Shown here piece after piece: positions 22,158 through 30,742 of a stretch of 34,676 nucleotides of DNA. The notes under the pieces are model-generated. The model had not been told where the DNA came from and ran no database searches. It was given only the letters and a program-made list of their open reading frames with translations. This DNA comes from Ectothiorhodospiraceae bacterium. Lineage in GTDB: Bacteria > Pseudomonadota > Gammaproteobacteria > Nitrococcales > Aquisalimonadaceae. Made by a program: the position numbers and the translations under genes. Location: positions 1 through 34,676 of the forward strand of contig JAFIFV010000096.1 in assembly GCA_020831845.1 (NCBI GenBank), given 5' to 3'. Every line of letters starts with the position of its first letter. The stretch's first letter is position 1.

Positions 22158-23350
22158 GCGAGTTTCTGCATGGTGTGGAAGTCGTCACCATCGACGATGG
22201 GGTGCGCCCGATTCGCACCGCCACCACGTCGGTGATCGGGGTGGTGGGCACAGCCCCCGAGGCGGACGCCGAGGCGTTCCCGATGGACGAGCCGGTGCTG
22301 ATCCTGGGCAGCCGTAGCGAGGCGGCCAAGCTGGGCACCGAGGGCACCCTGCCCGACGCCATGGCCGACATTCTGTCGGTGGTCGGCGCCATGGTGGTGG
22401 TGATCCGCGTGGAAGAAGGTGCGGACGATGACGCCACCATGAGCAACGTGGTCGGCGGCGTGGACAGCGAGACCGGCAAGTACCTGGGCGTGGAGGCGCT
22501 GCTGGCGGCCGGCTCCAGCGTGGGCGTGAAGCCGCGCCTGCTGATCGCGCCGGGCTTTACCCACCAGCGCCCGGAAGACCCGGAGAACCCCGGCCAGCAC
22601 CTGGCCAACCCAGCGGCGGCCGCGCTGACCGCCGTGGCCAACAAGCTGCGCGCGGTGGTGATCGTGGACGGGCCGAACACCAACGACGCGGACGCCCAGG
22701 CGGCGCGCGACGACTTCGGCACCAAGCGCGTGTTCTTCCACGACCCCTGGTACCAGATCTGGGACACCGAGGCCGACGGCCCCGTGACCCGGCCGGCGTC
22801 GGCGAAGATCGCGGGCGTCATCGCCTGGAACGACAACAACCGCGGCTGGCACACCTCGCCCAGCAACCAGAAGGTGCCGGGGATCATGGGGCTGTCGCGT
22901 GAGATCGACTTCACGATGGGCGACCCGAACAGCCGGGCCAACTTCCTGAACAGCCTTGATATCGCCACGACCATCCAGGAGAGCGGCTACCGGCTGTGGG
23001 GTAACCGGACCACCAGCGAGGACGCCAAGTGGGCGTTTCTGTCGCATGTGCGCATTGCGGACATCATCAACGACTCGCTGCTGGAGGCCCACATGTGGGC
23101 CGTGGACCGCAACATCACCAAGACCTACCTCGAGGACGTGTCCGGCGGCGTGCAGGCCTTCCTGAACCGCCTGACGGCGGAGGGGCGCATTGCCGGCGGC
23201 AGCGTCTGGGCGGACCCCGAGCTGAACACGGCCGAGGACATGCAGGCCGGGCGCGTGGTGTTCGACTTCGACTTCTCGCCCTACGGCGTAGCGGAACGCA
23301 TCACCTTCCGTAGCCGCATGGTCAACGACTACCTGGAGGAGATCGTCTGA
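22154..23350 (+). CDS. Contractile tail sheath protein (P2 FI-like)
   Basis: 398 residues. The N-terminus (FLHGVEVVTIDDGVRPIRTATTSVIGVVGTAP) and the C-terminus (FDFSPYGVAERITFRSRMVNDYLEEI) are sheath signatures, and the centre holds the conserved RPRLLIAPGF-type strand and a FHDPWYQI segment. It polymerises around the tube and contracts at infection. A myovirus-type contractile tail is therefore expected. One-base overlap with the tube gene. Confidence 0.95.
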   Translation: MSEFLHGVEVVTIDDGVRPIRTATTSVIGVVGTAPEADAEAFPMDEPVLILGSRSEAAKLGTEGTLPDAMADILSVVGAMVVVIRVEEGADDDATMSNVVGGVDSETGKYLGVEALLAAGSSVGVKPRLLIAPGFTHQRPEDPENPGQHLANPAAAALTAVANKLRAVVIVDGPNTNDADAQAARDDFGTKRVFFHDPWYQIWDTEADGPVTRPASAKIAGVIAWNDNNRGWHTSPSNQKVPGIMGLSREIDFTMGDPNSRANFLNSLDIATTIQESGYRLWGNRTTSEDAKWAFLSHVRIADIINDSLLEAHMWAVDRNITKTYLEDVSGGVQAFLNRLTAEGRIAGGSVWADPELNTAEDMQAGRVVFDFDFSPYGVAERITFRSRMVNDYLEEIV

Positions 23351-23844
23351 TGCTGAAAGACGTAATGCGCAACGTGGCCGCCTTTGTGGACGGCCGGAAC
23401 TACGCGGGCCAGTGCAGCCAGGTGACGCTGCCGGAGCTGAACATTCAAACCGAGGAGATGCGGGCCGGCGGCATGGATGCGCCCATCGAGATGGACATGG
23501 GCATGGAAGCCCTGCGCGCCAGCCTGCAATTTCTGACCGTGCCGGCGGAGGTGATGAAGCTGCTGGGCAAGCGGGATATCCCGCTGACCCTGCGCGGCGG
23601 CCTGATCAGCCACGACGGCACCATCAAGGGCGCCACCGCCGAGCTGCGCGGCAAGTTCGTGGGGCAGAACCCCGGCGACTGGCAGGCCGGCAGCCAATCC
23701 AACTTCACCGCCACCTTTGCGGCGCACTATTACAAGCTCACCGTCGAGGGCGAGGAAGTCTACGAGGTAGACGTGGAGCGCATGGTGCGCCGGGTCAATG
23801 GCGAGGATCAACTGGCCGAGCTGCGCGACCGGCTGGGCATGTAA
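23350..23844 (+). CDS. Tail tube protein (P2 FII-like)
   Basis: 164 residues. NVAAFVDGRNYAGQCSQVTLPELNIQTEEMRAGGMDAPIEMDMGMEAL is the family start (cited in overview), and ATFAAHYYKLTVEGEEVYEVDVERMVRRVNGEDQL its end. It forms the rigid inner tube that carries DNA and sits directly after the sheath gene, as in P2. Confidence 0.95.
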   Translation: MLKDVMRNVAAFVDGRNYAGQCSQVTLPELNIQTEEMRAGGMDAPIEMDMGMEALRASLQFLTVPAEVMKLLGKRDIPLTLRGGLISHDGTIKGATAELRGKFVGQNPGDWQAGSQSNFTATFAAHYYKLTVEGEEVYEVDVERMVRRVNGEDQLAELRDRLGM

Positions 23845-23853
23845 GGGGGTTAC

Positions 23854-24201
23854 ATGGAAATCAAGAACGGCACGGCGGTGATCGCCAAGAGTGAAGACAT
23901 CGACCTGGAGGCGCTGCGCGTCGAGATGGTGGACGTGGTGGAGCTGGAGCTGATCCGGCCCATTAGCGTGGGCGGCGAGGCGCGCGAGGTGCTGACCTTC
24001 GAGGAGCCCACCGGCAAGCACGTGGAGATGATGAGCAAGGCCGGCAGCGCCAAGGCGGCCGCCGAGATGAGCTTCCGGGTGCTGGGCGAGTGCGTGGGCC
24101 TGGCGCCGGAGGAGGTGAAGAACCTGCGCTCGCGCGACTTGACGCGGCTGGGGACGGTGCTCAAGTATTTTTTGCCCGACTCCCAGGCTGGGGTGCTCTG
24201 A
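23854..24201 (+). CDS. Tail assembly chaperone, short product (P2 E-like)
   Basis: 115 residues. Features: LEVELEL-type strand pair (VELELIRPISVGG), LTFEEPTGKHVEMM, and a helical end (GLAPEEVKNLRSRDLTRLGTVLKYF). It binds the tape measure during tail assembly. The gene contains the slippery heptamer T TTT TTG in its last part, so some ribosomes shift -1 and extend into the E' frame. Confidence 0.9.
   Translation: MEIKNGTAVIAKSEDIDLEALRVEMVDVVELELIRPISVGGEAREVLTFEEPTGKHVEMMSKAGSAKAAAEMSFRVLGECVGLAPEEVKNLRSRDLTRLGTVLKYFLPDSQAGVL
24168..24174 (+). promoter_or_regulatory. Programmed -1 frameshift site T TTT TTG
   Basis: In the frame of the E-like gene the bases read tat-ttt-ttg, which places T TTT TTG exactly in the X XXY YYZ register. 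The heptamer is the one used by P2 gene E. After a -1 slip the next codon is GCC at 24174, and translation continues to a stop at 24336-24338, giving an E+E' fusion of 161 residues. Confidence 0.88.
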
Positions 24202-24338
24202 CGGAGGCGATGGCGGACATCGCCTTTATCTTTCACTGGCCGCCCGATCAGCTTCTGGCGATGCGGGCCGGCCAGATCCTGGACTGGCGCGACAAAGCGC
24301 GCCGACGGTGGAACCAAGCCTACGGGGGTGACCAGTAG
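24174..24338 (+). CDS. E' extension of the tail assembly chaperone, reached by -1 frameshift
   Basis: 54 residues in the -1 frame (ARLPGWGALTEAMADIAFIFHW...), with the P2 E' signature MADIAFIFHWPP followed by LLAMRAGQILDWRDKAR. It has no start of its own needed: it is expressed as the tail of the E+E' fusion. P2 and Mu-like phages use the same arrangement to make a minor long chaperone. The coordinates give the extension only. Confidence 0.87.
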   Translation, partial: ARLPGWGALTEAMADIAFIFHWPPDQLLAMRAGQILDWRDKARRRWNQAYGGDQ

Positions 24339-26771
24339 ATGGCGAGCAACGGCGGCAACATGGCGCTTTCGGTGCTGCTGCGCGCGGTGGATCACATTAG
24401 TGGCCCCGTCAAGCGCGTGCAGACCCGGCTGGGCCGGTTTCGTCGCCAGGCGCAAGCCATCGGCCGGCGGGTGGGGTTCGAGCGGCTGACCGGCAGCCTG
24501 TCGCGGGCCGGTGCGGCCGCCAAGGACCTGTACACCACCGCCGGGCGCGTGGCGCGACGCTTTGCGCTGATCGGCACCCTGGGGGCGGCGGCACTGACCG
24601 GCGCGACCATTACCACGGCCAACCTGGGCGACCAGGCGGCCAAGACAGCGGACTCGCTGGGTGTGGGCGTGGAGCGCCTGCAAGAGATGCGCTACGCCGC
24701 CGACCGGGCGGGCGTGTCGCAACAGGAGTTCGACAACAACCTGCAACGCTTTACCCGCCGCGTGGCCGAGGCCGCGCAAGGCTCCGGCGAGGCGGCCGGC
24801 GCCCTGGAGGAGCTGGGGCTGTCGGCCGAGGCGCTGGCCAACCGCAGCCCCGACCAGGCGCTGGCCATCGTGGCCGATGCGCTGGGCGACGTGGAGAGCC
24901 AGTCCGACCGGGTGCGCCTGGCGTTCAACCTGTTTGGCCGCGAAGGCATCGCCATGGTGAACATGCTGCGCGACGGCAGCGACGGGCTGGAGCGCATGTA
25001 CTCCCGGGCCCGGGCCCTGGGCTTTGTGATCAGTGAGCGCACGGCCCGCCAGGCCGAGGATTTTACCGACAAGATGACCGACATGCGGGCGGTGATGCTG
25101 GGCGTACGCACCACCATTGGTAGCGCCCTGATGCCCGTGTTCGGCCAGTGGATCGAACAACTGACCGAGCTGGTGGTGCGCTACCAGCCGCAGATCCAGG
25201 CGTGGGCGCAGAACTTCGCCGCCGAGCTGCCCGGGCGGGTGGCGCAACTGCAGGCGGAGTTTCTGGCCCTGGTGGATAGCCTGCAACCGGCCATTGATCT
25301 GGGCGCGGCACTGGTGGAGCGCTTTGGCGCCGTGCACACGGCCGCCGCCGCCTTGGGCGTGATCATCGGCGGGCCGCTGATCGTGCCGCTGCTGAAGATG
25401 GTGGTGGCGCTGGGCAGCGTGGGGCTGGCCCTGGGCCAGATGAGCGTGGGCCTGATCGGCCTGGCCGCCAAGGCCATCCCGTTGGTGGTGGCTGGCCTTA
25501 AGACCCTGGCGGTGGCGGCCATGGCGCACCCGGTGGTGGCCATCGTGGCGGCCATTGCGGCCGGGGCGGCGCTACTGATCGCCAACTGGGACAAGGTGGG
25601 GCCCTGGTTCCGCGACCTGTGGGCGAGCGTGACCGGCTATGTGGGCGAGGCCTGGGGCAAGCTGACCGACTGGCTGGGCTGGGACCCGCTGGCAGCGCTG
25701 CGCCCGGTGTGGGACGCCCTGACCGGTTACGTGGGCGAAGTGATGGGCGCCGTTAAACGGCTGTTCACCGGCGATTGGACGGCCATTCAAGACCTGTTCA
25801 AGTGGTCGCCGCTGGGCTTGCTGCAGCAGGGATTCGGCGCGGCGCTGGACTACCTGGGCAGCATCGACTGGCGCGAGGCGGCCGCCGCCGGGTGGGAGGC
25901 GCTGAAGGCGGTGTTCCGCTGGTCGCCGCTGGGGCTGCTGGTGCAGGGCTTTGGCCGCGCCACCGCCTGGCTGGGCGAGCAGGACTGGGCGGCCCACGGC
26001 CGCGCCCTGCTGGAGACCCTGGCCGGCGGCATTCGCAGCATGGCGAGCGCGCCGGTGGATGCGGTACGCGGGGCGCTGTCGCGGCTGCGCAATCTGCTGC
26101 CCTTCTCCGACGCCCGCGAGGGCCCGCTGTCGGCGCTGACCGCTTCCGGCCGGGCCATTCCCGGCACGCTGGCCGAAGGCATCGAGGCCGGGCGCGGCGC
26201 CTTCCTGGATACGGTGAGCAGCGTGGTGGGCGCGGCCCGCGATGCGCTGTCCGGCGCCTGGGATAGCGTCAAGGGCTGGTTCGGCGGTGGCGGCAACCAG
26301 GAGGGCGAGGTGCGGGTGCGTGCGGCCCTGGGCGAGCTGCCCGAGCTGCCGGAGCTGGAAGGCCGGGCCCGGTACCGGGTGGGCCTTGACGAACTGCCGG
26401 TGCTGCCGGATCTGCGCGGCCGGGCGCTGTTTGTGGCCGAGGTGGTGGGCATGGGCCGGGTGCTGGATGCCCTGCGCGGCGCGGCCACGGTGGTGACGCC
26501 CGCCCTGCAAGGCGCGGCGGCCAATGACGGCCCGGTGAGCCTGCCCGAGCCCGCCCTGGGTGGCGGCACAGAGCGGGCCCCGGCGGCCATGGCGTCGGCC
26601 CGGGGTGGCGTGCAGGTGCAGCGCATCGACTTCCGCCCGGAGGTGAACATTCAGGTGAGCGACGCGGCCAGCGCCCGGGAGATTGCGGACATAGTGGACG
26701 AGCGCCTGGAGCGCATGCGCAGCCGCGACTTGTGGGTGCAGGTGCAGGGCGTACAGGAGGCGGCAGGCTGA
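24339..26771 (+). CDS. Tail tape measure protein (P2 T-like)
   Basis: 810 residues, the longest gene. Its length fits a tail of moderate size. The N-terminal half is helical (VLLRAVDHISGPVKRVQTRLGRFRRQAQAI in part) with alanine-rich repeats, then a hydrophobic patch around residues 340-412 that could insert in the host membrane (IIGGPLIVPLLKMVVALGSV, VVAIVAAIAAGAALLIANW). Repeated WSPLGLLxQGFG units appear twice (about 488-500 and 529-541). The C-terminus carries an IDFRPEVNIQVSD strand. It sets tail length and may help DNA entry. Confidence 0.92.
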   Translation: MASNGGNMALSVLLRAVDHISGPVKRVQTRLGRFRRQAQAIGRRVGFERLTGSLSRAGAAAKDLYTTAGRVARRFALIGTLGAAALTGATITTANLGDQAAKTADSLGVGVERLQEMRYAADRAGVSQQEFDNNLQRFTRRVAEAAQGSGEAAGALEELGLSAEALANRSPDQALAIVADALGDVESQSDRVRLAFNLFGREGIAMVNMLRDGSDGLERMYSRARALGFVISERTARQAEDFTDKMTDMRAVMLGVRTTIGSALMPVFGQWIEQLTELVVRYQPQIQAWAQNFAAELPGRVAQLQAEFLALVDSLQPAIDLGAALVERFGAVHTAAAALGVIIGGPLIVPLLKMVVALGSVGLALGQMSVGLIGLAAKAIPLVVAGLKTLAVAAMAHPVVAIVAAIAAGAALLIANWDKVGPWFRDLWASVTGYVGEAWGKLTDWLGWDPLAALRPVWDALTGYVGEVMGAVKRLFTGDWTAIQDLFKWSPLGLLQQGFGAALDYLGSIDWREAAAAGWEALKAVFRWSPLGLLVQGFGRATAWLGEQDWAAHGRALLETLAGGIRSMASAPVDAVRGALSRLRNLLPFSDAREGPLSALTASGRAIPGTLAEGIEAGRGAFLDTVSSVVGAARDALSGAWDSVKGWFGGGGNQEGEVRVRAALGELPELPELEGRARYRVGLDELPVLPDLRGRALFVAEVVGMGRVLDALRGAATVVTPALQGAAANDGPVSLPEPALGGGTERAPAAMASARGGVQVQRIDFRPEVNIQVSDAASAREIADIVDERLERMRSRDLWVQVQGVQEAAG

Positions 26772-27238
26772 TGGTGGATATCGTGGGCACATTGCGCGGC
26801 GCCAGCCGGGTGCGCGAGGGCCTGGAGGCCGTGCGCGACCAGGCACGCCACCGCGACCGGGTGATGATGATGCTGGGCCCGTACATGTTCAGCGTGGGTA
26901 CGGCGGCGCCGCGCCAGGTGGCGCGCACCGCCCGCTTTAGCTGGCCTAGCCAGGCGCGCCTGGGCGAGCGGCCCCTGCTCCAGTGGGCCGGCAAGGGCGA
27001 GGAGCGCATCGAGATCGAGGGGGTGATCTACCCCGAGTACAAGGGCGGCCTGCGCCAGGTGCAGGCCATGCGGGAGCTGGCCGGGCTGGGCAAGCGCTGG
27101 TTGCTGGTGGACGGCCTGGGCGTGGTGTACGGGCTGTACGCCATTCTCCAGGTGGAGGAGACCGGCACCGTGTACGACAAGCACGGTGCGCCCCGGCGCA
27201 TTAGCTTCCGCCTGCAACTGGAATACGCGGGGGATTAG
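26771..27238 (+). CDS. Tail protein U (P2 U-like)
   Basis: 155 residues from ATG 26771, one base overlap with the tape measure stop. MMMLGPYMFSVGTAAPRQVARTARFSWPSQARLG and GKGEERIEIEGVIYPEYKGGLRQVQAMRELAGLGKRWLLVDG (quoted in parts) are typical gpU segments. It acts at the end of tail assembly, probably as a tail-terminator-like or baseplate-proximal component. Confidence 0.92.
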   Translation: MVDIVGTLRGASRVREGLEAVRDQARHRDRVMMMLGPYMFSVGTAAPRQVARTARFSWPSQARLGERPLLQWAGKGEERIEIEGVIYPEYKGGLRQVQAMRELAGLGKRWLLVDGLGVVYGLYAILQVEETGTVYDKHGAPRRISFRLQLEYAGD

Positions 27239-27243
27239 GACTG

Positions 27244-27453
27244 ATGGCGACTTACCGGGCCCAGGCGGGCGAGATGGTGGACGAGATTTGCCAGCTCTAC
27301 TACGGCCGCACGGCCGGCGTGGTGGAGCAGGTGTACGCGGCGAACCGGGGCCTGGCAGAGCTGGGGCCCCGCCTGCCGGCGGGGACGCTGGTGGAGTTGC
27401 CGGAGATTGAGCCGGCGCAGCAGGTGGAGACTGTGAGGTTGCCGTGGAGCTAA
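27244..27453 (+). CDS. Tail protein X (LysM-like)
   Basis: 69 residues. The core YRAQAGEMVDEICQLYYG...VVEQVYAANRGLAELGPRLPAGTLVELPE is the P2 gpX/LysM-like pattern. It is involved in tail completion and probably binds peptidoglycan or the baseplate hub. Its 3' end overlaps, on the opposite strand, the last four bases of the lipoprotein gene. Confidence 0.92.
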   Translation: MATYRAQAGEMVDEICQLYYGRTAGVVEQVYAANRGLAELGPRLPAGTLVELPEIEPAQQVETVRLPWS

Positions 27454-27764
27454 GAGCGAACCTGGGAGCAATCAATGGACGTGGTTTCACCGGTTTTGGT
27501 GTCGGTGACCTCAACGCGGGTCACTTTCTCCGGATGCCATGGGGTGGGAATTCTTCCGCATTCCGACTCGGCCAGTGTTGTGGGGTTTCTGCCTTGGTTG
27601 GTGCGGCTGGTCTCTGCATCGCGGCCTTCTTCAAAGTGCGTAACCAACTGCCATTTGTAGGTTGTCGAGGGCTCGCAGCCGTCGCTCCAGGGAATGCAGG
27701 TGGGTTCGGCGGTGGCGCAGCCCGCCATCAAGAGGCTTACCAAAAGGGCGGCGACTTTATGCAT
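27450..27764 (-). CDS. Lipoprotein gene on the opposite strand inside the tail operon (moron-like)
   Basis: 104 residues, read leftward between the X and D genes. It begins MHKVAALLVSLLMAGC: a basic start, hydrophobic core and lipobox LMAGC (Cys16). The mature part has several cysteines (CIPWSDGC, SECGRI, IDCSQ) and a predicted beta-rich end. AAGGA lies upstream of the ATG. The base composition is lower in GC than the surrounding tail genes. Such a reversed, self-contained gene is typical of morons expressed in the lysogen and often altering the cell surface or excluding other phages, but its function is not known. Confidence 0.75.
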   Translation of the reverse strand: MHKVAALLVSLLMAGCATAEPTCIPWSDGCEPSTTYKWQLVTHFEEGRDAETSRTNQGRNPTTLAESECGRIPTPWHPEKVTRVEVTDTKTGETTSIDCSQVRS

Positions 27765-27793
27765 GGCTTTTTCCTTCTTCGCTGGGGTGCTTC

Positions 27794-28750
27794 ATGAATA
27801 AACCATTTTACAGCATTGAGATGCGAGGCGAAGACGTGACTGCCGTGATTCGCGGCCATCTGGCGGAACTGCGCCTTAATGACCGCTCCGGCTCCCATGC
27901 GGACTCACTGGAGCTTGAGTTGGCGGACGATCCCCGCCGGGTGAGTTGGCCGGAGATGGGAGCGGAACTGGCCGTGGAGTTCGGCTACGAGGGCGGCAGT
28001 ATCAAACGCAAGCATGGGCGCTTCGCCATTGACCAGGTAGAGCATGCCGGCCCCCCTTCCCGGCTGGTGGTGTCCGCCACCACTGCCGACTTCACCAGCC
28101 AGGCGCGGGCCCCGCGAGAGCGCAGCCACGGCAGCCTGACCCTGGGCGAGCTGATCGAGAAGCTGGCCAGCGAGCACGGCTACGAGGCCCGAGTGGTGCC
28201 CGAGGAGCTGGCCCGGGTGCGGTTGCACCATGTGGATCAGGCGGGCCAGTCGGACCTGGCGCTGGCCTGGGAGGTGGCGCGGGCCCATGACGCGGTATTC
28301 AAGCCGGTGGATGGGCTCTGGTGGGTGCGCAGCTACGAGGCCCTGGGCGAGCCTACGGCGACCATCCGCCCGGCGGACGTGAGCACCTGGCGGGCGCACT
28401 TTCTGGCCCGGGCGGGCTACGCCAGCGTGAAGGCGCATTACCACGACTTTGACACGGCCCAGCGGGTGCCGGTGGTGGTGGGCGAAGGCGAGCCGCAACT
28501 GGTGCTGGACACCACCTTTGTGGATGCGGAGGTGGCGCGCTGGCAGGCCCAGGCGGCCATGGGCCGGGCGCGGCGCGAGTCCCGCCGGCTGAGCCTGCGG
28601 ATGCCGGGGCGGCCGGACCTGGTGAGCCAACAGGTGATCCGCCTGGAGGGCTTCCGCGAGCGGGTTGACGACGCCTGGCTGATTACCGAGGTGGTGCACA
28701 CGATCAACAAGCGCGGCTACAGCTGCCGCGTTGAATGCGAGGGCGTGTGA
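27794..28750 (+). CDS. Late control/tail hub protein D (P2 D-like)
   Basis: 318 residues from ATG 27794. Recognisable parts: FYSIEMRGEDVTAVIRGHLAELRLNDRSGSHADSLELELAD, LGEIGYEGG-type segments (AVEFGYEGGSIKRKHGRF), GLTLGELIEKLASEHGYEARV and the C-terminal WLITEVVHTINKRGYSCRVECE. gpD forms the baseplate hub between tube and spike. Its start region is only 30 bp from the start of the opposite-strand lipoprotein gene. Confidence 0.93.
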   Translation: MNKPFYSIEMRGEDVTAVIRGHLAELRLNDRSGSHADSLELELADDPRRVSWPEMGAELAVEFGYEGGSIKRKHGRFAIDQVEHAGPPSRLVVSATTADFTSQARAPRERSHGSLTLGELIEKLASEHGYEARVVPEELARVRLHHVDQAGQSDLALAWEVARAHDAVFKPVDGLWWVRSYEALGEPTATIRPADVSTWRAHFLARAGYASVKAHYHDFDTAQRVPVVVGEGEPQLVLDTTFVDAEVARWQAQAAMGRARRESRRLSLRMPGRPDLVSQQVIRLEGFRERVDDAWLITEVVHTINKRGYSCRVECEGV

Positions 28751-29079
28751 TGGCGGGCATGGATCGGCATACCGGGCAGGCGCTGGACGGCGTGGCGGAG
28801 CTGCGCCAGCAGGTGCGCGACGTGCTGGAGACGCCGATCGGCAGCCGGGTGATGTTGCGGGGCTACGGCTCGCGGCTGTTCGAGCTGCTGGACGACCCGG
28901 TGGATCAGCGCTTCCAGGTGGAGGTGTTCGCGGCGGTGGCCGAGGCGATCCAGGAGTGGGTGCCGCGCTTTGAGCTTGAGCGCGTGCGCCTGGTGGAAGT
29001 GAACAACAGCGGCCCGGTGTTCGACCTGTACGGGGTGGACGCTGAGACCGGGCGCGGCGTGGTGCTGGAGAGCGTATGA
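28750..29079 (+). CDS. Baseplate wedge protein W (P2 W / T4 gp25-like)
   Basis: 109 residues from ATG 28750, overlapping the D stop by one base with GAGGG 6-7 nt upstream. RQQVRDVLETPIGSRVMLRGYGSRLFELLDDP and FELERVRLVEV are the gp25-like signature. It has the wedge role at the base of the sheath. Confidence 0.93.
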   Translation: MAGMDRHTGQALDGVAELRQQVRDVLETPIGSRVMLRGYGSRLFELLDDPVDQRFQVEVFAAVAEAIQEWVPRFELERVRLVEVNNSGPVFDLYGVDAETGRGVVLESV

Positions 29080-29948
29080 GCGTAATTGACCTTAGCAAGC
29101 TGCCGGCGCCGGTCGTCATCGAGGAGCTGAGCTTCGAGGACATCCTGGCGGAGATGCTGGACGACCTGCACGGCCGGGACTCGGGGCTGGAGATCAGCGA
29201 GACCGACCCGGCATACCGCGTGCTGGAGGTGGCGGCCTATCGGGAGATGGTCCGCCGCCAGGAGCAGAACGAGCGCATCCGCATGCTGCTGGCCGCCTAT
29301 GCGGAAGGCCCGGAGCTGGATCACATTGGCGTGACCTACTACGCCACGGAGCGCCTGGAGATCGACCCGGGCGACCCCGATGCGGACCCGCCGGAGCCGC
29401 CGACGATGGAGAGCGACGAGGACTATCTGCGCCGCTTCCTGCTGGCCCCGGATGGTTGGAGCACGGCCGGCCCGCGCGATGGGTACGTGTATCACGCGCT
29501 CTCCGCCGATGCGGACGTGAAGGACGCCACGGCGATCACCGAGGCGCCCACGGAGGTGACCATTACGGTGCTCTCGCGCGAGGGCGACGGCGTGGCCAGT
29601 CAGGAGCTGCAGGACATTGTGGAGGCGGCGGCCAGCGCTGAGGAGGTGCGGCCGCAGACGGACCTGGTGCACGTGCAGAGCGCGGAAATTCTGCCCTACG
29701 AGATCGTGGCCACCCTGGAGGTGGACCCCGGCCCGGACCCGGAGGTGGTGCGCGCGCACGCCGAGGAGCGCATCCAGGAGTTCGTGGAGGAGCACCACCG
29801 GCTGGGCATGGGCGTGGTGCGCGACGCGGCGCTGGCCACGCTCTACGTGGAGGGTGTGCGGCGGGTGAATCTGGAGCTTGCCGAGGACATCGAGTGTGAC
29901 GACACCCAGGCGGCGTTCTGCACCGGCATCGAGGTCACGCTGGCATGA
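29076..29948 (+). CDS. Baseplate protein J (P2 J-like)
   Basis: 290 residues, 4-bp overlap with W. The start (LSKLPAPVVIEELSFEDILAEMLDDL), the conserved helix LEVAAYREMVRRQEQNERIRMLLAAYAEGPELDHIGVTYY and the late MESDEDYLRRFLLAPDGWSTAGPRDGYVYHALSADADV are family features. It is a baseplate wedge component (gp6-like). Confidence 0.94.
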   Translation: MSVIDLSKLPAPVVIEELSFEDILAEMLDDLHGRDSGLEISETDPAYRVLEVAAYREMVRRQEQNERIRMLLAAYAEGPELDHIGVTYYATERLEIDPGDPDADPPEPPTMESDEDYLRRFLLAPDGWSTAGPRDGYVYHALSADADVKDATAITEAPTEVTITVLSREGDGVASQELQDIVEAAASAEEVRPQTDLVHVQSAEILPYEIVATLEVDPGPDPEVVRAHAEERIQEFVEEHHRLGMGVVRDAALATLYVEGVRRVNLELAEDIECDDTQAAFCTGIEVTLA

Positions 29949-30733
29949 GCGAGAGCAAGACGCTTCTGCCGCCGAACCGCTCCGCGCTGGAGCGCAACCT
30001 GGAGGCTGTTACCGAGCGTTCAACGGATGTTGAAGCGCCTTTTAACGACCTTTGGGACCCGTGGAACTGCCCCGCCCGCGTGCTGCCCTGGTTGGCCTGG
30101 GCGCTGGGCGTGCAGGAGTGGTCGGCGAGCTGGCCGGAGAGCCGCCGGCGCTCGGTTGTGGCGTCGGCGATTGGGGTGCGGCGCAAGGCCGGGACGGCGG
30201 CCGCTGTGCGCGAGGCCGTGGAGTCGCTGGAGATCGAGGGCATCGAGTACAGCGAGTGGCACGAGTACGGCGGCGACCCGGGCACGTATCGCATCACCGC
30301 CACGCTGGAGCAGCGGGGCATGACCCAGGAGCAGTACGAGGAGCTGGTGCGCGTGATTCAGCGTGCCGGCCGCCTCTCGGCCTGGCTGGACCCGGTGGGC
30401 TTTACGCTGGTGGGGCGTGGCCGGTACTACCCGGGCGTGGCCACGCTGGGCGGGCTGGACACCACCATCCGCCCCAAGCCGGTCACCGAGCGCAACCAGC
30501 GCCACGGCCTGGTGCGCGCGCAGTTCGCGCAGTCGGTGCCGGATACGACGGTGCGCCCGCCGGTGGTGACTTCGCGTGAGCAAGCGCACGGCGCGTTTCG
30601 CGGGCAGGGCAGCCACGTGGTGGCTGTAACAGAAGTGCGGCCGCCGGTCTCGGCTGCCACGGCTCAGCTGCACTACGTGCGGCGCGGCTTTGGCATGCAG
30701 GTGATCGGGCGGACGTCGGTCTATCCGATCTAG
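29945..30733 (+). CDS. Baseplate protein I with C-terminal extension (P2 I-like)
   Basis: 262 residues; P2 gpI is 176. The first ~165 residues match the family (NRSALERNLEAVTERSTDVEAPFNDLWDPWNCPARVLPWLAWALGVQEW in outline). The extra ~90 residues are a basic and Val/Thr-rich repeat region with recurrent PPVVT/RPPV and HGLVRAQF-HGAFRGQG-HYVRRGF units (three repeats of about 35 residues). The extension may help dock the following fibre or DGR target protein. Confidence 0.9.
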   Translation: MSESKTLLPPNRSALERNLEAVTERSTDVEAPFNDLWDPWNCPARVLPWLAWALGVQEWSASWPESRRRSVVASAIGVRRKAGTAAAVREAVESLEIEGIEYSEWHEYGGDPGTYRITATLEQRGMTQEQYEELVRVIQRAGRLSAWLDPVGFTLVGRGRYYPGVATLGGLDTTIRPKPVTERNQRHGLVRAQFAQSVPDTTVRPPVVTSREQAHGAFRGQGSHVVAVTEVRPPVSAATAQLHYVRRGFGMQVIGRTSVYPI

Positions 30734-30742
30734 GAGAGGAAC

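Noticed and set aside
27454..27793. Plus-strand frame (27444-27797) across the lipoprotein gene
   Set aside because: The minus-strand frame has a clean lipobox signal peptide and ribosome-binding site; the plus-strand frame has no family resemblance and overlaps the X gene end.
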